The notes under the pieces are model-generated. The model was given only the letters and a program-made list of their open reading frames with translations. It ran no database searches and was not told the DNA's origin. A stretch of 45,539 bases of DNA from CAZLAJ01 sp964644605 (lineage in GTDB: Bacteria; Patescibacteriota; Microgenomatia; UBA1406; GWC2-37-13): assembly GCA_964644605.1 (NCBI GenBank), contig CAZXWS010000067.1:1-45539 (forward strand), in the 5' to 3' direction. This document shows, in pieces, positions 24,728 through 34,139 of the stretch. The position numbers were made by a program, and so were the translations under genes. Positions within the stretch are counted from its first letter, which is position 1. Each line of letters begins with the position of its first letter.

Positions 24728-24731
24728 TTAA

Positions 24732-25382
24732 TTATATCTCAGAATCCTCCAATAACTTTTGTAGGGGCTCTATAGTTGTATTATTGATACTCTTCAAATC
24801 TATTCTCATTAGTGGTTGAATTTGCTTTTCCAAAAGTAAACATAATCTGCGTTTTTCTTTTGTTTTTTTTATATTACTAAGTACGTGTGAGGACTTTTGA
24901 TACCTAGCTTCAATATCGTCAAAACGCTTATCGACACTAACAATACCAAATGGATCCACACGAAAATCAGCATAAGAAGAAATTTTAAGATTCCAATCAT
25001 CTGAATTTAGAACAAAAGGCATATGAGAACTTCCTCTATTACTAATGATGTAGACAATATAATTATCAACTCCTAACTCTTTTGCGATCGATTCAGTAGC
25101 TCTATGTTCATCGGTGCCATATTTTTGTATGAAATCAGACTGCACTGTTTTCCAATATTCGATTCTATTTTTTTCTTCTCCAAGAATGGCAGTGTTACTA
25201 AAATCGAACTTTATAATATTGCCCATATCATGCAAAAGTAACGTTTTTATAATCACTTCAGCATCTATATTTTTCGTTTCTATATTTTGAGCAATATAAG
25301 ACCCCACAGCCGCTACTCGTAACATGTGTAACTGTAAATTCGGTGGAATACTATATTTATGATATATCTCTCTTATATTCAT
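24732..25382 (-). CDS. HD-domain hydrolase in the repair gene string
   Basis: A 216-residue protein with HD ligands: QLHMLRVAAV (His about 19), LLHDMGNIIKFDF (His-Asp about 51) and a later Asp in SYADFRVDP. It should hydrolyse a phosphoester. Placed between mutL (23 bp) and the EndoQ-like gene (4 bp), it may clean up nucleotides or process repair products, but this is inferred from position only. It is distinct from the HD gene at 2055. Confidence 0.7.
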   Translation of the reverse strand: MNIREIYHKYSIPPNLQLHMLRVAAVGSYIAQNIETKNIDAEVIIKTLLLHDMGNIIKFDFSNTAILGEEKNRIEYWKTVQSDFIQKYGTDEHRATESIAKELGVDNYIVYIISNRGSSHMPFVLNSDDWNLKISSYADFRVDPFGIVSVDKRFDDIEARYQKSSHVLSNIKKTKEKRRLCLLLEKQIQPLMRIDLKSINNTTIEPLQKLLEDSEI

Positions 25383-25405
25383 ATGGATATTTTATCTTAA
25401 AAAAA

Positions 25406-27115
25406 TTATTTCCGTTTAAATAAACGCTGCAGCTCCAATAATGAAATAATGTGTTGAATGGGTCGACCGTGGGGACAGGTATACGGATTCTTTGTCTTAC
25501 GTAACTGATTTAATAAATCCTTCATCTCGTCTTGGTTTAATACATCGCCTGCTTTTACAGCACTTCTACAAGCTAAGTAAGAAATCATTCGTTCACTACG
25601 AACATCGATACTTTTGATTGATTCATTTTGTGAAATATCGTTAATAAATTCTGTTAATAGTTCTATTATATTTCTGTCCTTAAAAAGTGAGGGAACTGCA
25701 GTCACTCGCACGGTATTTCTACCTAAAAGATCTATATCAAAACCCAATTTTTTAAAAACTGTTTCATGTTCTTGAATAATCGAGACATCATGCAAACTAA
25801 CATCAAATAACACAGTGTGTGGCAATATATGCTGCGAAATATTTTGTTTTTGTATTTCAAAGGATTCTAGAAACTGCTCATATAATATCCGCTCATGTGC
25901 AGCATGTTGATCAATAAGTACTACTCCATCTTTTGTCTGTACAACTAAATATAAATTATGAAGTTGATACACCTGTTCTATATACGGCACTGTTTCTATC
26001 GTGGGTTTATGTCCTTCCCTAAGTAAATCAGCCGCGTACGTATCAGTACTTCCATCTCGAACAGACCAATTTTTTGACGTATCATTATCGCTATCACTTC
26101 TGTTCCAGCGTGCATCATGGAAGGTAATGTTATGGTTTCTCAAGGATTGTGTAACTGCTTTATTAATAGCTTGTTTTATTGTTTCTTCTCCATGGGATGC
26201 AATTTCTTCCTTACGAGGATGTACATTAACATCAACATAACTGTGCGGAATATTTAAAAATAAAACATAAATTGGTAGTGCGTGAGGTTCAAGCAATGTA
26301 CCATATGCTTCTTTCACAACCATAGAAATAATACGATTATTGACAGATCTACTATTTACATATAAATACTGTTTTGTTGCGGATTCAGTAGAGAGTTGAG
26401 GTTTGGCAATATAACCCAATACTTCTGTGCCGTTTTGCGTATATGAAACCGGTATTAAAAACTCATATGTTGTCGTACCAAGTAGTTCGCGTATTCTTTC
26501 GTCAAAGGTTTGATTTTTTGGAAGTTGAAATATTTTTTTCCCATTATGAATAACTTGAAAACCAACTGCTGGGAATGCAATAGCATGTTTTGTGAGCGAT
26601 TGGAGTATATATCTAAATTCAGTTGTTTTTGATTTTAAAAACTTGTGCCGTGCAGGAACATTTGAAAATAAATTTTCAACCGTAATACTCGTTCCGGGAG
26701 ATATGCCAACTGGTGAAATTTTTTTTAAATTTCCTGCTTCTAATACAACTTCTGTTCCGGCAACATCTTGCGATGTTTTACTTTTTATTGTGAGCAGACT
26801 CATTGCAGCGATACTCGCTAAAGCTTCTCCCCGGAAACCTAATGATGTAATACTCATCAAGTCATCAATACTAGATAATTTACTGGTGGTATGCCTTAAA
26901 AAACAAAGTTGCATATCTTCGCGAGACATACCTTCACCATTATCTGTCACAACTATTTTTTGTAAGCCACTGTTTTCTAATTCGATAGTAATTATTGTTG
27001 CTTTTGCATCTAGTGCATTTTCGACTAGCTCCTTTACAGCAAACACAGGGCGCTCAATAACCTCACCCGCAGCGATTTTTGAAATTACGTCAGCAGTTAA
27101 TGAATGTATTTTCAT
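25406..27115 (-). CDS. mutL: DNA mismatch repair protein MutL, endonuclease type
   Basis: A 569-residue MutL. The N-terminal GHKL ATPase has ELVENALDA, DNGEGM, GFRGEALASI and the PARHKF motif. The C-terminal dimer domain carries DQHAAHERILYE, the DQHA-x2-E-x4-E metal site of nicking MutL, and the CPHGRP motif near the end. It should therefore cut the strand to be repaired without MutH. It lies downstream of mutS with a 71-bp gap that contains a 29-bp palindrome. Slightly short but complete. Confidence 0.96.
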   Translation of the reverse strand: MKIHSLTADVISKIAAGEVIERPVFAVKELVENALDAKATIITIELENSGLQKIVVTDNGEGMSREDMQLCFLRHTTSKLSSIDDLMSITSLGFRGEALASIAAMSLLTIKSKTSQDVAGTEVVLEAGNLKKISPVGISPGTSITVENLFSNVPARHKFLKSKTTEFRYILQSLTKHAIAFPAVGFQVIHNGKKIFQLPKNQTFDERIRELLGTTTYEFLIPVSYTQNGTEVLGYIAKPQLSTESATKQYLYVNSRSVNNRIISMVVKEAYGTLLEPHALPIYVLFLNIPHSYVDVNVHPRKEEIASHGEETIKQAINKAVTQSLRNHNITFHDARWNRSDSDNDTSKNWSVRDGSTDTYAADLLREGHKPTIETVPYIEQVYQLHNLYLVVQTKDGVVLIDQHAAHERILYEQFLESFEIQKQNISQHILPHTVLFDVSLHDVSIIQEHETVFKKLGFDIDLLGRNTVRVTAVPSLFKDRNIIELLTEFINDISQNESIKSIDVRSERMISYLACRSAVKAGDVLNQDEMKDLLNQLRKTKNPYTCPHGRPIQHIISLLELQRLFKRK

Positions 27116-27130
27116 TAATAAATTAAATTA

Positions 27131-27159
27131 GTAGGGAACGGTTTGAAACCGTTCCCTAC
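27131..27159. repeat. Perfect 14-bp-arm palindrome between mutS and mutL
   Basis: GTAGGGAACGGTTT (27131-27144) and AAACCGTTCCCTAC (27146-27159) are exact inverted copies around one base. Short REP-like palindromes beginning GTAGGG are scattered in many environmental bacterial genomes; only one copy is in this window. It could also act as an attenuator between the two genes. Confidence 0.75.
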
Positions 27160-27186
27160 AAAATGCAAAATTGTTGATAGACACAC

Positions 27187-29793
27187 TCACCTTTCAATCT
27201 TACTTTTAATCTCCGATAAAATATTCAAAGCCTCTAGCGGAGTCAGCGAATTAATATTTATTTTCTGTAGATTCTTTACGATTTTTTCATTCTTCGTATT
27301 TTGATTCTCAAATTTCTCAGTATCCATTTTTGTCGGTATTGTTGATTTTGATTTTTCTAGTTCCCTTTGCAGTATATATGCTCTTTCTATAACCGCATTA
27401 GGTAAACCTGCTAATTTAGCCACTGAAATTCCGTAGCTTTGAGCGGCGCTTCCTCGCACTAATGTATGTAAGAAAACTGGTTCACCATCAAATTTTTCAA
27501 TTGCCATATGATAATTTTTTATTTTTTGAGGATGTTGATTTTCCAAAGTTTGTAATTCGTGATAGTGAGTAGCAAATAATGTTTTTGGCGTAATTTTTTT
27601 GTGTGTCACCAAATACTCTGCAATAGCCCACGCAATACTTATGCCATCATAGGTACTTGTTCCTCTCCCTATTTCATCCATAACTATTAAAGAATTTTTT
27701 GTCGCGTTTTCTAATATCTGCGCAGTCTCCACCATCTCTACCATGAAGGTTGACAATCCAGCTGTTATAACATCCGAAGCGCCACTTCGCACAAATATAT
27801 GATCAACGGGTGTAAAAATAACTTCCTGAGCTGGAACAAAACATCCTATCTGAGCCAGCAAAACTATCAGCGCTGTTTGCCTCGCTAAGACTGACTTTCC
27901 TGCCATATTGGGCCCAGTCAAAATTAGTAATTGATGATCGTGTTGACTAAGGGTAATATCATTTGGAACAAAAGAAGAATTTTCTAGTAAACGCTCTACA
28001 ACAACGTGCCGTCCTTGTTTAATAATAATATCTCCATTTTCTGTTAACTGTGGTCTCACATAATTGTAATTATCAGAAATGGATGCGAAGTTAATGAGCG
28101 TATCGAGTATGGCTATTGCTTGTGCGGCGTTTTGAATTGCAGCTGTATAGGCAAGTATGTCTTTCAAAATTTTGGTAAATAACTGAAACTCAAGTAAATT
28201 TATTTTTTCTTCTGCGGTCAGTATCAATTCTTCTTTTTCTTTTAATTCATGCGTTATAAAGCGTTCACCATTTACTAAAGTCTGTTTGCGCAGATAATTG
28301 GATGGAACTGCAGCTGTATTAGACTTACTTACCTCAATATAAAATCCAAAAACTCGATTAAACTTTACTTTAAGCGTAGCGATTCCCGTGCGTTCTCTTT
28401 CCTGTTTTTCGAACTCTACTATCCAACTTTTATTTTTATTCACCAATATACGAAGCTCATCCAATTCATTATCTATTCCTTTTTGAATCATACCCCCATT
28501 ACGTAAATCAATAGGCGGTTCACTGAGAATGTGAGTGTCTATAGTTGATATGACTCTCTCTACTTCGGGAGTTATACTTTCATATACTTCGCGTAAAACC
28601 GGTACAGCCGGATCTATATGTTTTTTTATACCTATTATTATCCCCAAAGCTTTACTAAGATTTATTAGATCACGGGCGTTGCCGATTCCGACTGATAAAC
28701 GAGCAAGCATCCGCTCAATATCTTGCACTCCTTCGAGTAATATCTGCATTTTGATACGTTGCTCACGATGAGAATAGAAAAAAGAAACAGCATCATAGCG
28801 CTTAATAATTTCTGCATGATTAGTAAGCGGAGTACGTAGCCATTCACGTATTTTTCTTCCCCCCATCGCAGTCCGTGTCTCATCAATACTATCAATTACT
28901 GTACCTTTCCTGTCTTGATCCCTAATCGTATTAAATAGTTCCAAATTTAGCACAGTTGAGCGATCTAAATTCATATAATTCTGATTCTGAATACTATTAA
29001 GAGTCGTAAAATGAGTTACTTTATCTTTTTGGGTATACATCAAATAGCCTAATAAAGCTGCCGCCGCTTCACGCGCAACTTTATTTTTTTTGTAATCGAA
29101 TTTAAATAATCCTTGTATTCCAAACTGTTTTTTTAAAAGTTTTTCTGCACTATCGACATATATATTCCAATCTTGAAAACAATATATATTCATATTTTTC
29201 TGCTGTTTTAAAAGCTTTAATGTATCCATAGAATCATATAGATACTGAGGTAGTATGCATTCCGCAGGGTGCAAACGGGCTAGTTGGTCAAGCAGATCTC
29301 TGTTTTTATAATGTAATTCAAATTGATCTACTTGGAATGCGCCTGTAGAAATATCAGCAACTGCAAGAGCTAAATATTTATTATTTTCTGCAAGACAGAC
29401 AATAAAATTATTTTCTTTTTTTTCTAACGACTTTTCATCAAATACTGTTCCAGGACTCACGATCCGCACCACTTCTCTATCTACAAGTCCGTATTTATGC
29501 GGCTCGCTTACTTGTTCACAAATTGCCACTTTATATCCCGCTCGTATTAATTTGGCTAAATACGAATCGACCGCATGAAACGGTACCCCTGCCATTGGTA
29601 TTTTCCCATCTTTACCGCCCGCTTTACTAGTGAGCGTAATATCCAAAACTTTTGCACCAATGTGAGCATCGTCCATAAATAACTCATAAAAATCACCCAT
29701 ACGATAAAAAAGTAAACAATCAGGAAAATTTTTTTTAATTTCCTTGTATTGTTTCATCATCGGCGTAGAAAATTCTTCCATAAGTTTATACAT
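27187..29793 (-). CDS. mutS: DNA mismatch recognition protein MutS
   Basis: An 868-residue MutS. The mismatch-reading domain has the Phe-x-Glu motif in MGDFYELF. The clamp and lever regions are of normal size. The ATPase has Walker A GPNMAGKS, Walker B SLIVMDEIGRGTSTYDG and the ATHYHEL switch. It finds mismatches and recruits MutL. It is the first gene of the minus-strand repair string. The start may be MYKL (29793) or MEEF (29781). Confidence 0.97.
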   Translation of the reverse strand: MYKLMEEFSTPMMKQYKEIKKNFPDCLLFYRMGDFYELFMDDAHIGAKVLDITLTSKAGGKDGKIPMAGVPFHAVDSYLAKLIRAGYKVAICEQVSEPHKYGLVDREVVRIVSPGTVFDEKSLEKKENNFIVCLAENNKYLALAVADISTGAFQVDQFELHYKNRDLLDQLARLHPAECILPQYLYDSMDTLKLLKQQKNMNIYCFQDWNIYVDSAEKLLKKQFGIQGLFKFDYKKNKVAREAAAALLGYLMYTQKDKVTHFTTLNSIQNQNYMNLDRSTVLNLELFNTIRDQDRKGTVIDSIDETRTAMGGRKIREWLRTPLTNHAEIIKRYDAVSFFYSHREQRIKMQILLEGVQDIERMLARLSVGIGNARDLINLSKALGIIIGIKKHIDPAVPVLREVYESITPEVERVISTIDTHILSEPPIDLRNGGMIQKGIDNELDELRILVNKNKSWIVEFEKQERERTGIATLKVKFNRVFGFYIEVSKSNTAAVPSNYLRKQTLVNGERFITHELKEKEELILTAEEKINLLEFQLFTKILKDILAYTAAIQNAAQAIAILDTLINFASISDNYNYVRPQLTENGDIIIKQGRHVVVERLLENSSFVPNDITLSQHDHQLLILTGPNMAGKSVLARQTALIVLLAQIGCFVPAQEVIFTPVDHIFVRSGASDVITAGLSTFMVEMVETAQILENATKNSLIVMDEIGRGTSTYDGISIAWAIAEYLVTHKKITPKTLFATHYHELQTLENQHPQKIKNYHMAIEKFDGEPVFLHTLVRGSAAQSYGISVAKLAGLPNAVIERAYILQRELEKSKSTIPTKMDTEKFENQNTKNEKIVKNLQKININSLTPLEALNILSEIKSKIER

Positions 29794-29849
29794 ACTACAC
29801 TTTCTATAAACATTTTGTAAAGCAATCTCTTTTAAAATGGGTTTTTATC

Positions 29850-29858
29850 TGGTATAAT
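29850..29858 (+). promoter_or_regulatory. Extended -10 of the MFS transporter gene
   Basis: TG-G-TATAAT at 29850-29858, a perfect extended -10, 12 nt before ATG 29871. The -35 region is only T-rich. It is divergent from mutS. Confidence 0.65.
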
Positions 29859-29870
29859 TATAGTTTCATT

Positions 29871-31226
29871 ATGCAAAAAAAACTACAAAATGCACGATTA
29901 TGGGTCATTATTTTTACAGTATTTGTCGATCTTCTTGGCGTGGGAATTTTAATACCTGTCGTTCCCCAGCTGTTGGCAAATCCCCGGTCAGAATACTTCC
30001 TGCTGCCAAAAAATATGTCGCTAAATCAAGGATTCATACTGCTAGGTTTCTTAACAGCCGCTTTTCCGCTTGCGCAATTTTTAGCCACACCAATTCTCGG
30101 ACAGTTATCTGATAAATTTGGTAGGAAAAAAATATTAGCACTCTCGCTTGCGGGTACGTGCCTTTCTTATGTCGTGTTTGCACTCGGCATTTACTTTAGG
30201 AATTTACCTCTGCTCTTTGTGTCACGAGCATTCGATGGTGTGACAGGCGGAAATATTTCTGTAGCTCAAGCGGCAATAGCTGATGTAACAGAACCAAAAG
30301 ACAGAGCGAAAAATTTTGGATTAATCGGTGCAGCTTTTGGATTAGGTTTTATTTTAGGTCCTTATATCGGTGGTAAATTATCCGATCCCGCTGTCTTCAG
30401 TTGGTTTAACGCTACCACACCGTTTTGGTTTGTTGCGTTACTAAGTTTTATAAACGTACTGAGTGTCATATTCCTTTTCCCTGAAACTTTAGAAATAAAA
30501 AAAGAAGCGATGAAAATAGATTGGGGAAAATCATTCATGAATATTTTTCATGCGTATATGATGGAGAAACTTCGCGTAATTTTCATGAGCAATTTTTTGT
30601 TTCAAGCAGGATTTACTTTTTTCACAACATTTTTTAGTGTATTTCTCATTAATAAATTTAATTTCACACAAGGCAATATTGGTGATTTCTTTTCGTATGT
30701 TGGGTTATGGGTAGCCATAACACAAGCAGTGATTACACGAAGGTTAGCGGGTAAAGTACGAGAAGATGAGATATTACGAATTAGTATTATGATATCTGCA
30801 CTAGGTATTGTTCTGTACTTCTTGCCACATGCATGGTGGCAACTACTATTTATTACACCAATTTTTGCTGTAGCAAACGGTTTAACGCAAGCAAATATCG
30901 CAGCTCTCATTAGTAAAACTGCTGCTCGCTCAATCCAAGGTGAGGTATTAGGAATTAACGCCAGTGTACAAGCATTGGCACAGGCAATCCCACCTATGCT
31001 TTCTGGCTATATCGCAGCTTCTTTAAGCCCAGAAGCTCCACTTATTGTCTCGGCTATCGTGATAGCCACTGCTGGTTTTGTATTTTCTATTTTTTATGAC
31101 AGTACTTCTTCAAATAGACTGGCTGTTGAAGAAGCTGAGTATACTCAGTCAGTGGAAGATAGTAAACAATCAGAACAATCTATCCATAATGAAGATGAAA
31201 TAATTCACGGCACTATCGACCTCTAA
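29871..31226 (+). CDS. MFS transporter (tetracycline-efflux-like)
   Basis: A 451-residue protein with about twelve helices. Helix 1 reads DLLGVGILIPVVPQL, loop 2-3 has motif A (GQLSDKFGRKK), and helix 5 the antiporter motif C-like GLGFILGPYIGG. This matches the drug:proton antiporter branch that includes TetA. The last 40 residues are acidic and Ser/Glu-rich (DSKQSEQS), an unusual cytoplasmic tail. It may export a drug or metabolite; the substrate is not predictable. A strong promoter follows its stop. Confidence 0.85.
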   Translation: MQKKLQNARLWVIIFTVFVDLLGVGILIPVVPQLLANPRSEYFLLPKNMSLNQGFILLGFLTAAFPLAQFLATPILGQLSDKFGRKKILALSLAGTCLSYVVFALGIYFRNLPLLFVSRAFDGVTGGNISVAQAAIADVTEPKDRAKNFGLIGAAFGLGFILGPYIGGKLSDPAVFSWFNATTPFWFVALLSFINVLSVIFLFPETLEIKKEAMKIDWGKSFMNIFHAYMMEKLRVIFMSNFLFQAGFTFFTTFFSVFLINKFNFTQGNIGDFFSYVGLWVAITQAVITRRLAGKVREDEILRISIMISALGIVLYFLPHAWWQLLFITPIFAVANGLTQANIAALISKTAARSIQGEVLGINASVQALAQAIPPMLSGYIAASLSPEAPLIVSAIVIATAGFVFSIFYDSTSSNRLAVEEAEYTQSVEDSKQSEQSIHNEDEIIHGTIDL

Positions 31227-31256
31227 TCTGGTAGTTTACCTTTTTCTTACCAAAAC

Positions 31257-31285
31257 TTGACATAATTTTAACAATCTGCTAGACT
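31257..31285 (+). promoter_or_regulatory. Consensus promoter with a 110-nt leader
   Basis: TTGACA (31257-31262), a 17-bp spacer and TAGACT (31280-31285) with an upstream TG make an almost ideal promoter. The next gene starts at 31401, leaving about 110 nt of leader, the longest apparent leader in the window. It contains a small TTTGGC-N8-GCCAAA hairpin near 31352-31371. Confidence 0.65.
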
Positions 31286-31400
31286 GTTAATTACATTCAA
31301 ATAGCATCTGCTTGAGATCAAACCATGATTTCAGCTTAAAACACGTTTTGGCAAATCTTCGCCAAAAAAATCTCATCCAAATTAAAAGTTATCTATTATT

Positions 31401-32678
31401 ATGTCACAAATTAACAGAAGTACTGTGTTTGCGAGTCTTCTCGGATTTATTTGTACGTTACTATTTATTATTTTTTCTGGATTTCCACAAAAGGCTCAGA
31501 AAGTTATATCACCACTCGCCGCTAATATGTATGGAATCGAACCACTGACACAATCCAAAAGTAACCATGAAGTATATGGTTTTCTCCCCCATTGGCAACT
31601 AAATACAGTAAAAAATATAGACTTTAACGTACTTACTACGCTTGCCTATTTTGATATTAAGATTGATAGTGCCGGAAATATTATTACCGATGATCCAGGC
31701 TATCAACTGTTTAAAAGTAATCGTGCATCTGCTTTATTTAAAGAAGCTCACAATCATGGAACACGAGTTGCACTCACCATCACGCAAATGAATCCTCCCG
31801 ATATTGAAACATTAATGGATGATCAAGTGGGACAAGCCAACGCCATAGAACAAGTAGTAAAACTGATTCAGGATCGCGGCATTGATGATTTAAATATTGA
31901 TGTGGAGTATGGCTCGAATCCTGGACAAGCTAAACGCGATCAATTTACTTTTTTTGTCGAAAATTTCAACAAAGCAATGCATTCTGTTAATCCTAACTCT
32001 AAAGTAACTGTCTCTGTATATGCTTCAGCAATAAAAGATCCAAAAATTTATGATATAGCTGCACTGGGAAAAGTTACCGACAGCATTTTCATAATGGCCT
32101 ACGATTACACCTCAATTGGCTCCGATTATGCATTACCAACAGCCCCTCTTACTGGTTATAAAAAAGTACGCTCAAATGAAAAAGACGGCGTTTGGTATGA
32201 TGTCGCGACCGCTGTGAAAGACTTCACTACCCAAATACCAGCTAACAAAATAATCCTTGGCACACCACTCTATGGTCTTGACTTTGTGGTGGATAAACCA
32301 GAAATGAAAGCCGAAACTCTCCCATACTGGTCCGGCACACCTAAAATCAGACAACTTTCCTATGCTCAAGAGGATATTACTCCTACTATGCCGGGTATAG
32401 ATGCATTTAAATCAGGTTTTGATACCGAGACAAAAACAGCGTGGAAAGCATATCGCCTCGCTGGCTCGAATATATGGAGATTCCTTGTATACGACGATAT
32501 TAAGTCACTTGGTGTTAAATATGAGTTTGCGAAATCAAGCAATTTACTGGGAGTCGGGATGTGGGCACTTGGTTTTGAAGATGGGAACAAAGATTTCTGG
32601 AATTTACTCCGGGATAAATTCGGTGTGAAGCTTGCTGATAATAATGTCTTATTTAAGACTATACGAGATAACATATAA
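31401..32678 (+). CDS. GH18-like glycosidase (peptidoglycan-lytic type)
   Basis: A 425-residue protein with a signal anchor (about residues 11-28) and a TIM-barrel domain. The catalytic strand reads IDDLNIDVEYG; the DxxDxDxE motif of family 18 is present as DxxNxDxE, so the catalytic Glu is kept while the second Asp is Asn. The barrel continues with VSVYAS, FIMAYDYT and the GVGMWALGFED end. Relatives of the SleL/YaaH type cut peptidoglycan. The next gene is a D-Ala-D-Ala carboxypeptidase, 15 bp after, so a cell-wall role is likely. Confidence 0.83.
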   Translation: MSQINRSTVFASLLGFICTLLFIIFSGFPQKAQKVISPLAANMYGIEPLTQSKSNHEVYGFLPHWQLNTVKNIDFNVLTTLAYFDIKIDSAGNIITDDPGYQLFKSNRASALFKEAHNHGTRVALTITQMNPPDIETLMDDQVGQANAIEQVVKLIQDRGIDDLNIDVEYGSNPGQAKRDQFTFFVENFNKAMHSVNPNSKVTVSVYASAIKDPKIYDIAALGKVTDSIFIMAYDYTSIGSDYALPTAPLTGYKKVRSNEKDGVWYDVATAVKDFTTQIPANKIILGTPLYGLDFVVDKPEMKAETLPYWSGTPKIRQLSYAQEDITPTMPGIDAFKSGFDTETKTAWKAYRLAGSNIWRFLVYDDIKSLGVKYEFAKSSNLLGVGMWALGFEDGNKDFWNLLRDKFGVKLADNNVLFKTIRDNI

Positions 32679-32693
32679 ATTTCTATTTTCTTT

Positions 32694-33731
32694 ATGGAAT
32701 ATCCAATCAACAAAAAAATGCTAGCTATTAGCATATTTATGTTTGTTATCACTACATTTATTCCGCTTAATAGATTATTTCCATTTCACTTATTCAGCCC
32801 CGTGCCGGAAAAAATAAACCCATTCGACAGAGCAAAAGAAAAATTACATGAGCGGGTAAATACTTATAAATTGCAAAATGTATTAAGTTTTGCCCCACCT
32901 GTTTCTGCAACCGCTGATTACGATAAAGCTACTGCCTACGCAGTGATAGATTTTGATAGTGGGGAAATAGTTACCCAAAAGAATGGACAAACAAAACTTC
33001 CTATTGCATCTATCACAAAAGTTATGTCCTCCATTGTAGCTCTTGATCTCATGCACCCACAGGATTTATGCACTGTGTCCGAACATGCGGCAGCTACTCA
33101 ACCGACTAAAATTGGTGTTGTTCCTGGACAACAATTAAGTGTTGAAGAGCTTTTAAATGCAGCATTATTAACCTCTGCAAATGATGCTGTTCAAGTATTA
33201 AAAGAGTGTACCGATACCGCATATGGACAACCAGTCTTTATTCAAGCGATGAATGAGAAAGTAAAATTTATAGGACTCAAAAACTCAGAGTTTTCTAATC
33301 CACAAGGTTTTGATAACCCACATAACTATAGTACAGTTGAGGATTTAGCGGTTATATCAAATTACGCTGTGACCCATTATCCCCTTCTCGCACAAATCGT
33401 AAAGAAAGATCATGAGATACTTACGGCCAATGAGTACCATCAGGAATACTACCTGAATAATTGGAATGGATTACTCGATGTGTATCCAAATGTAATGGGC
33501 GTAAAAATAGGAAACACAAATGAAGCAGGGACAACAACCGCAGTGGTATCAGAAAGAAACGGCAAACGTATCGTAGTAGTACTACTAGGGGCACCCGACA
33601 TTCTCAATCGTGATTTATGGGCATCAGAACTTTTAGACGTAGGATTTGAAAAAACAGCCGGTCTGGCCGCTATATCCGTGACAGAAAATCAGTTGCGAGA
33701 CAAGTACTCCACATGGAAATACTTTAACTAA
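32694..33731 (+). CDS. D-alanyl-D-alanine carboxypeptidase (PBP5/6 type, S11)
   Basis: A 345-residue protein with an N-terminal membrane segment (about residues 8-26). The serine penicillin-binding motifs are SITK (SxxK), SAN (SxN, in TSANDAV) and KIG in place of the usual KTG (VKIGNT). It trims D-Ala from peptidoglycan stem peptides outside the cell. The C-terminal anchor of PBP5 is missing; the N-terminal segment probably anchors it. It forms a unit with the GH18-like gene. Confidence 0.92.
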   Translation: MEYPINKKMLAISIFMFVITTFIPLNRLFPFHLFSPVPEKINPFDRAKEKLHERVNTYKLQNVLSFAPPVSATADYDKATAYAVIDFDSGEIVTQKNGQTKLPIASITKVMSSIVALDLMHPQDLCTVSEHAAATQPTKIGVVPGQQLSVEELLNAALLTSANDAVQVLKECTDTAYGQPVFIQAMNEKVKFIGLKNSEFSNPQGFDNPHNYSTVEDLAVISNYAVTHYPLLAQIVKKDHEILTANEYHQEYYLNNWNGLLDVYPNVMGVKIGNTNEAGTTTAVVSERNGKRIVVVLLGAPDILNRDLWASELLDVGFEKTAGLAAISVTENQLRDKYSTWKYFN

Positions 33732-33768
33732 AATTGATTTTTCCCTCATTTTTTGGTAAGGTAATGAT

Positions 33769-34104
33769 ATGGGACTAATTCTAAATCTTCTCGTGAGCGG
33801 GCTGGCAGTCTTTATTACAGCACAGTTTCTGCCAGGAGTATCGGTAGATAGTTTTATTATCGCAATACTCACTGCTATAGTTCTCGGTTTGATCAATATG
33901 TTCATTAAACCTATTATCAATATTCTCACTTTGCCGATTAATTTGTTAACTCTTGGACTATTTTCTTTTGTAGTAAATGCATTAATGATATTACTGGCAA
34001 GCCATTTCGTTACAGGGTTTCATGTGAATGGCTTTATTGCTGCTCTTTTATTTAGTATCGTTCTTTCGCTCGTAAACTCAGTCCTCAATTCGTTGACAAA
34101 GTGA
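33769..34104 (+). CDS. Phage-holin-IV-like four-helix membrane protein
   Basis: A 111-residue protein with four hydrophobic helices. The motifs GLINMFIKPIINILTLPINL, LTLGLFSFVVNALMI and the closing SLVNSVLNSL are those of the widespread PF04020 family (once called superfamily IV holins; also YvlD). Most members are chromosomal, not lytic. The role is unclear. TGG-TAAGGT ends 6 nt before the ATG, a weak leaderless-type promoter. Confidence 0.88.
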   Translation: MGLILNLLVSGLAVFITAQFLPGVSVDSFIIAILTAIVLGLINMFIKPIINILTLPINLLTLGLFSFVVNALMILLASHFVTGFHVNGFIAALLFSIVLSLVNSVLNSLTK

Positions 34105-34123
34105 ACGTTTGTTCTGCTAGAAT
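34093..34123 (+). promoter_or_regulatory. Promoter of the DUF2130 gene
   Basis: TTGACA (34093-34098), 19 bp, and extended -10 TG-C-TAGAAT (34115-34123). The -35 lies in the end of the upstream gene. ATG 34140 follows 16 nt later. Confidence 0.55.
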
Positions 34124-34139
34124 TATTTAATATAAATCT

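Noticed and set aside
31312..31548. Open frame overlapping the start of the GH18-like gene
   Set aside because: It has no ATG or ribosome site, runs in another frame through the signal peptide of the real gene and shows no domain.
33769..34104. Prophage lysis cassette, from the holin-like gene
   Set aside because: The family is mostly chromosomal, and the neighbours are ordinary cell-wall genes, with no endolysin or phage structural gene.
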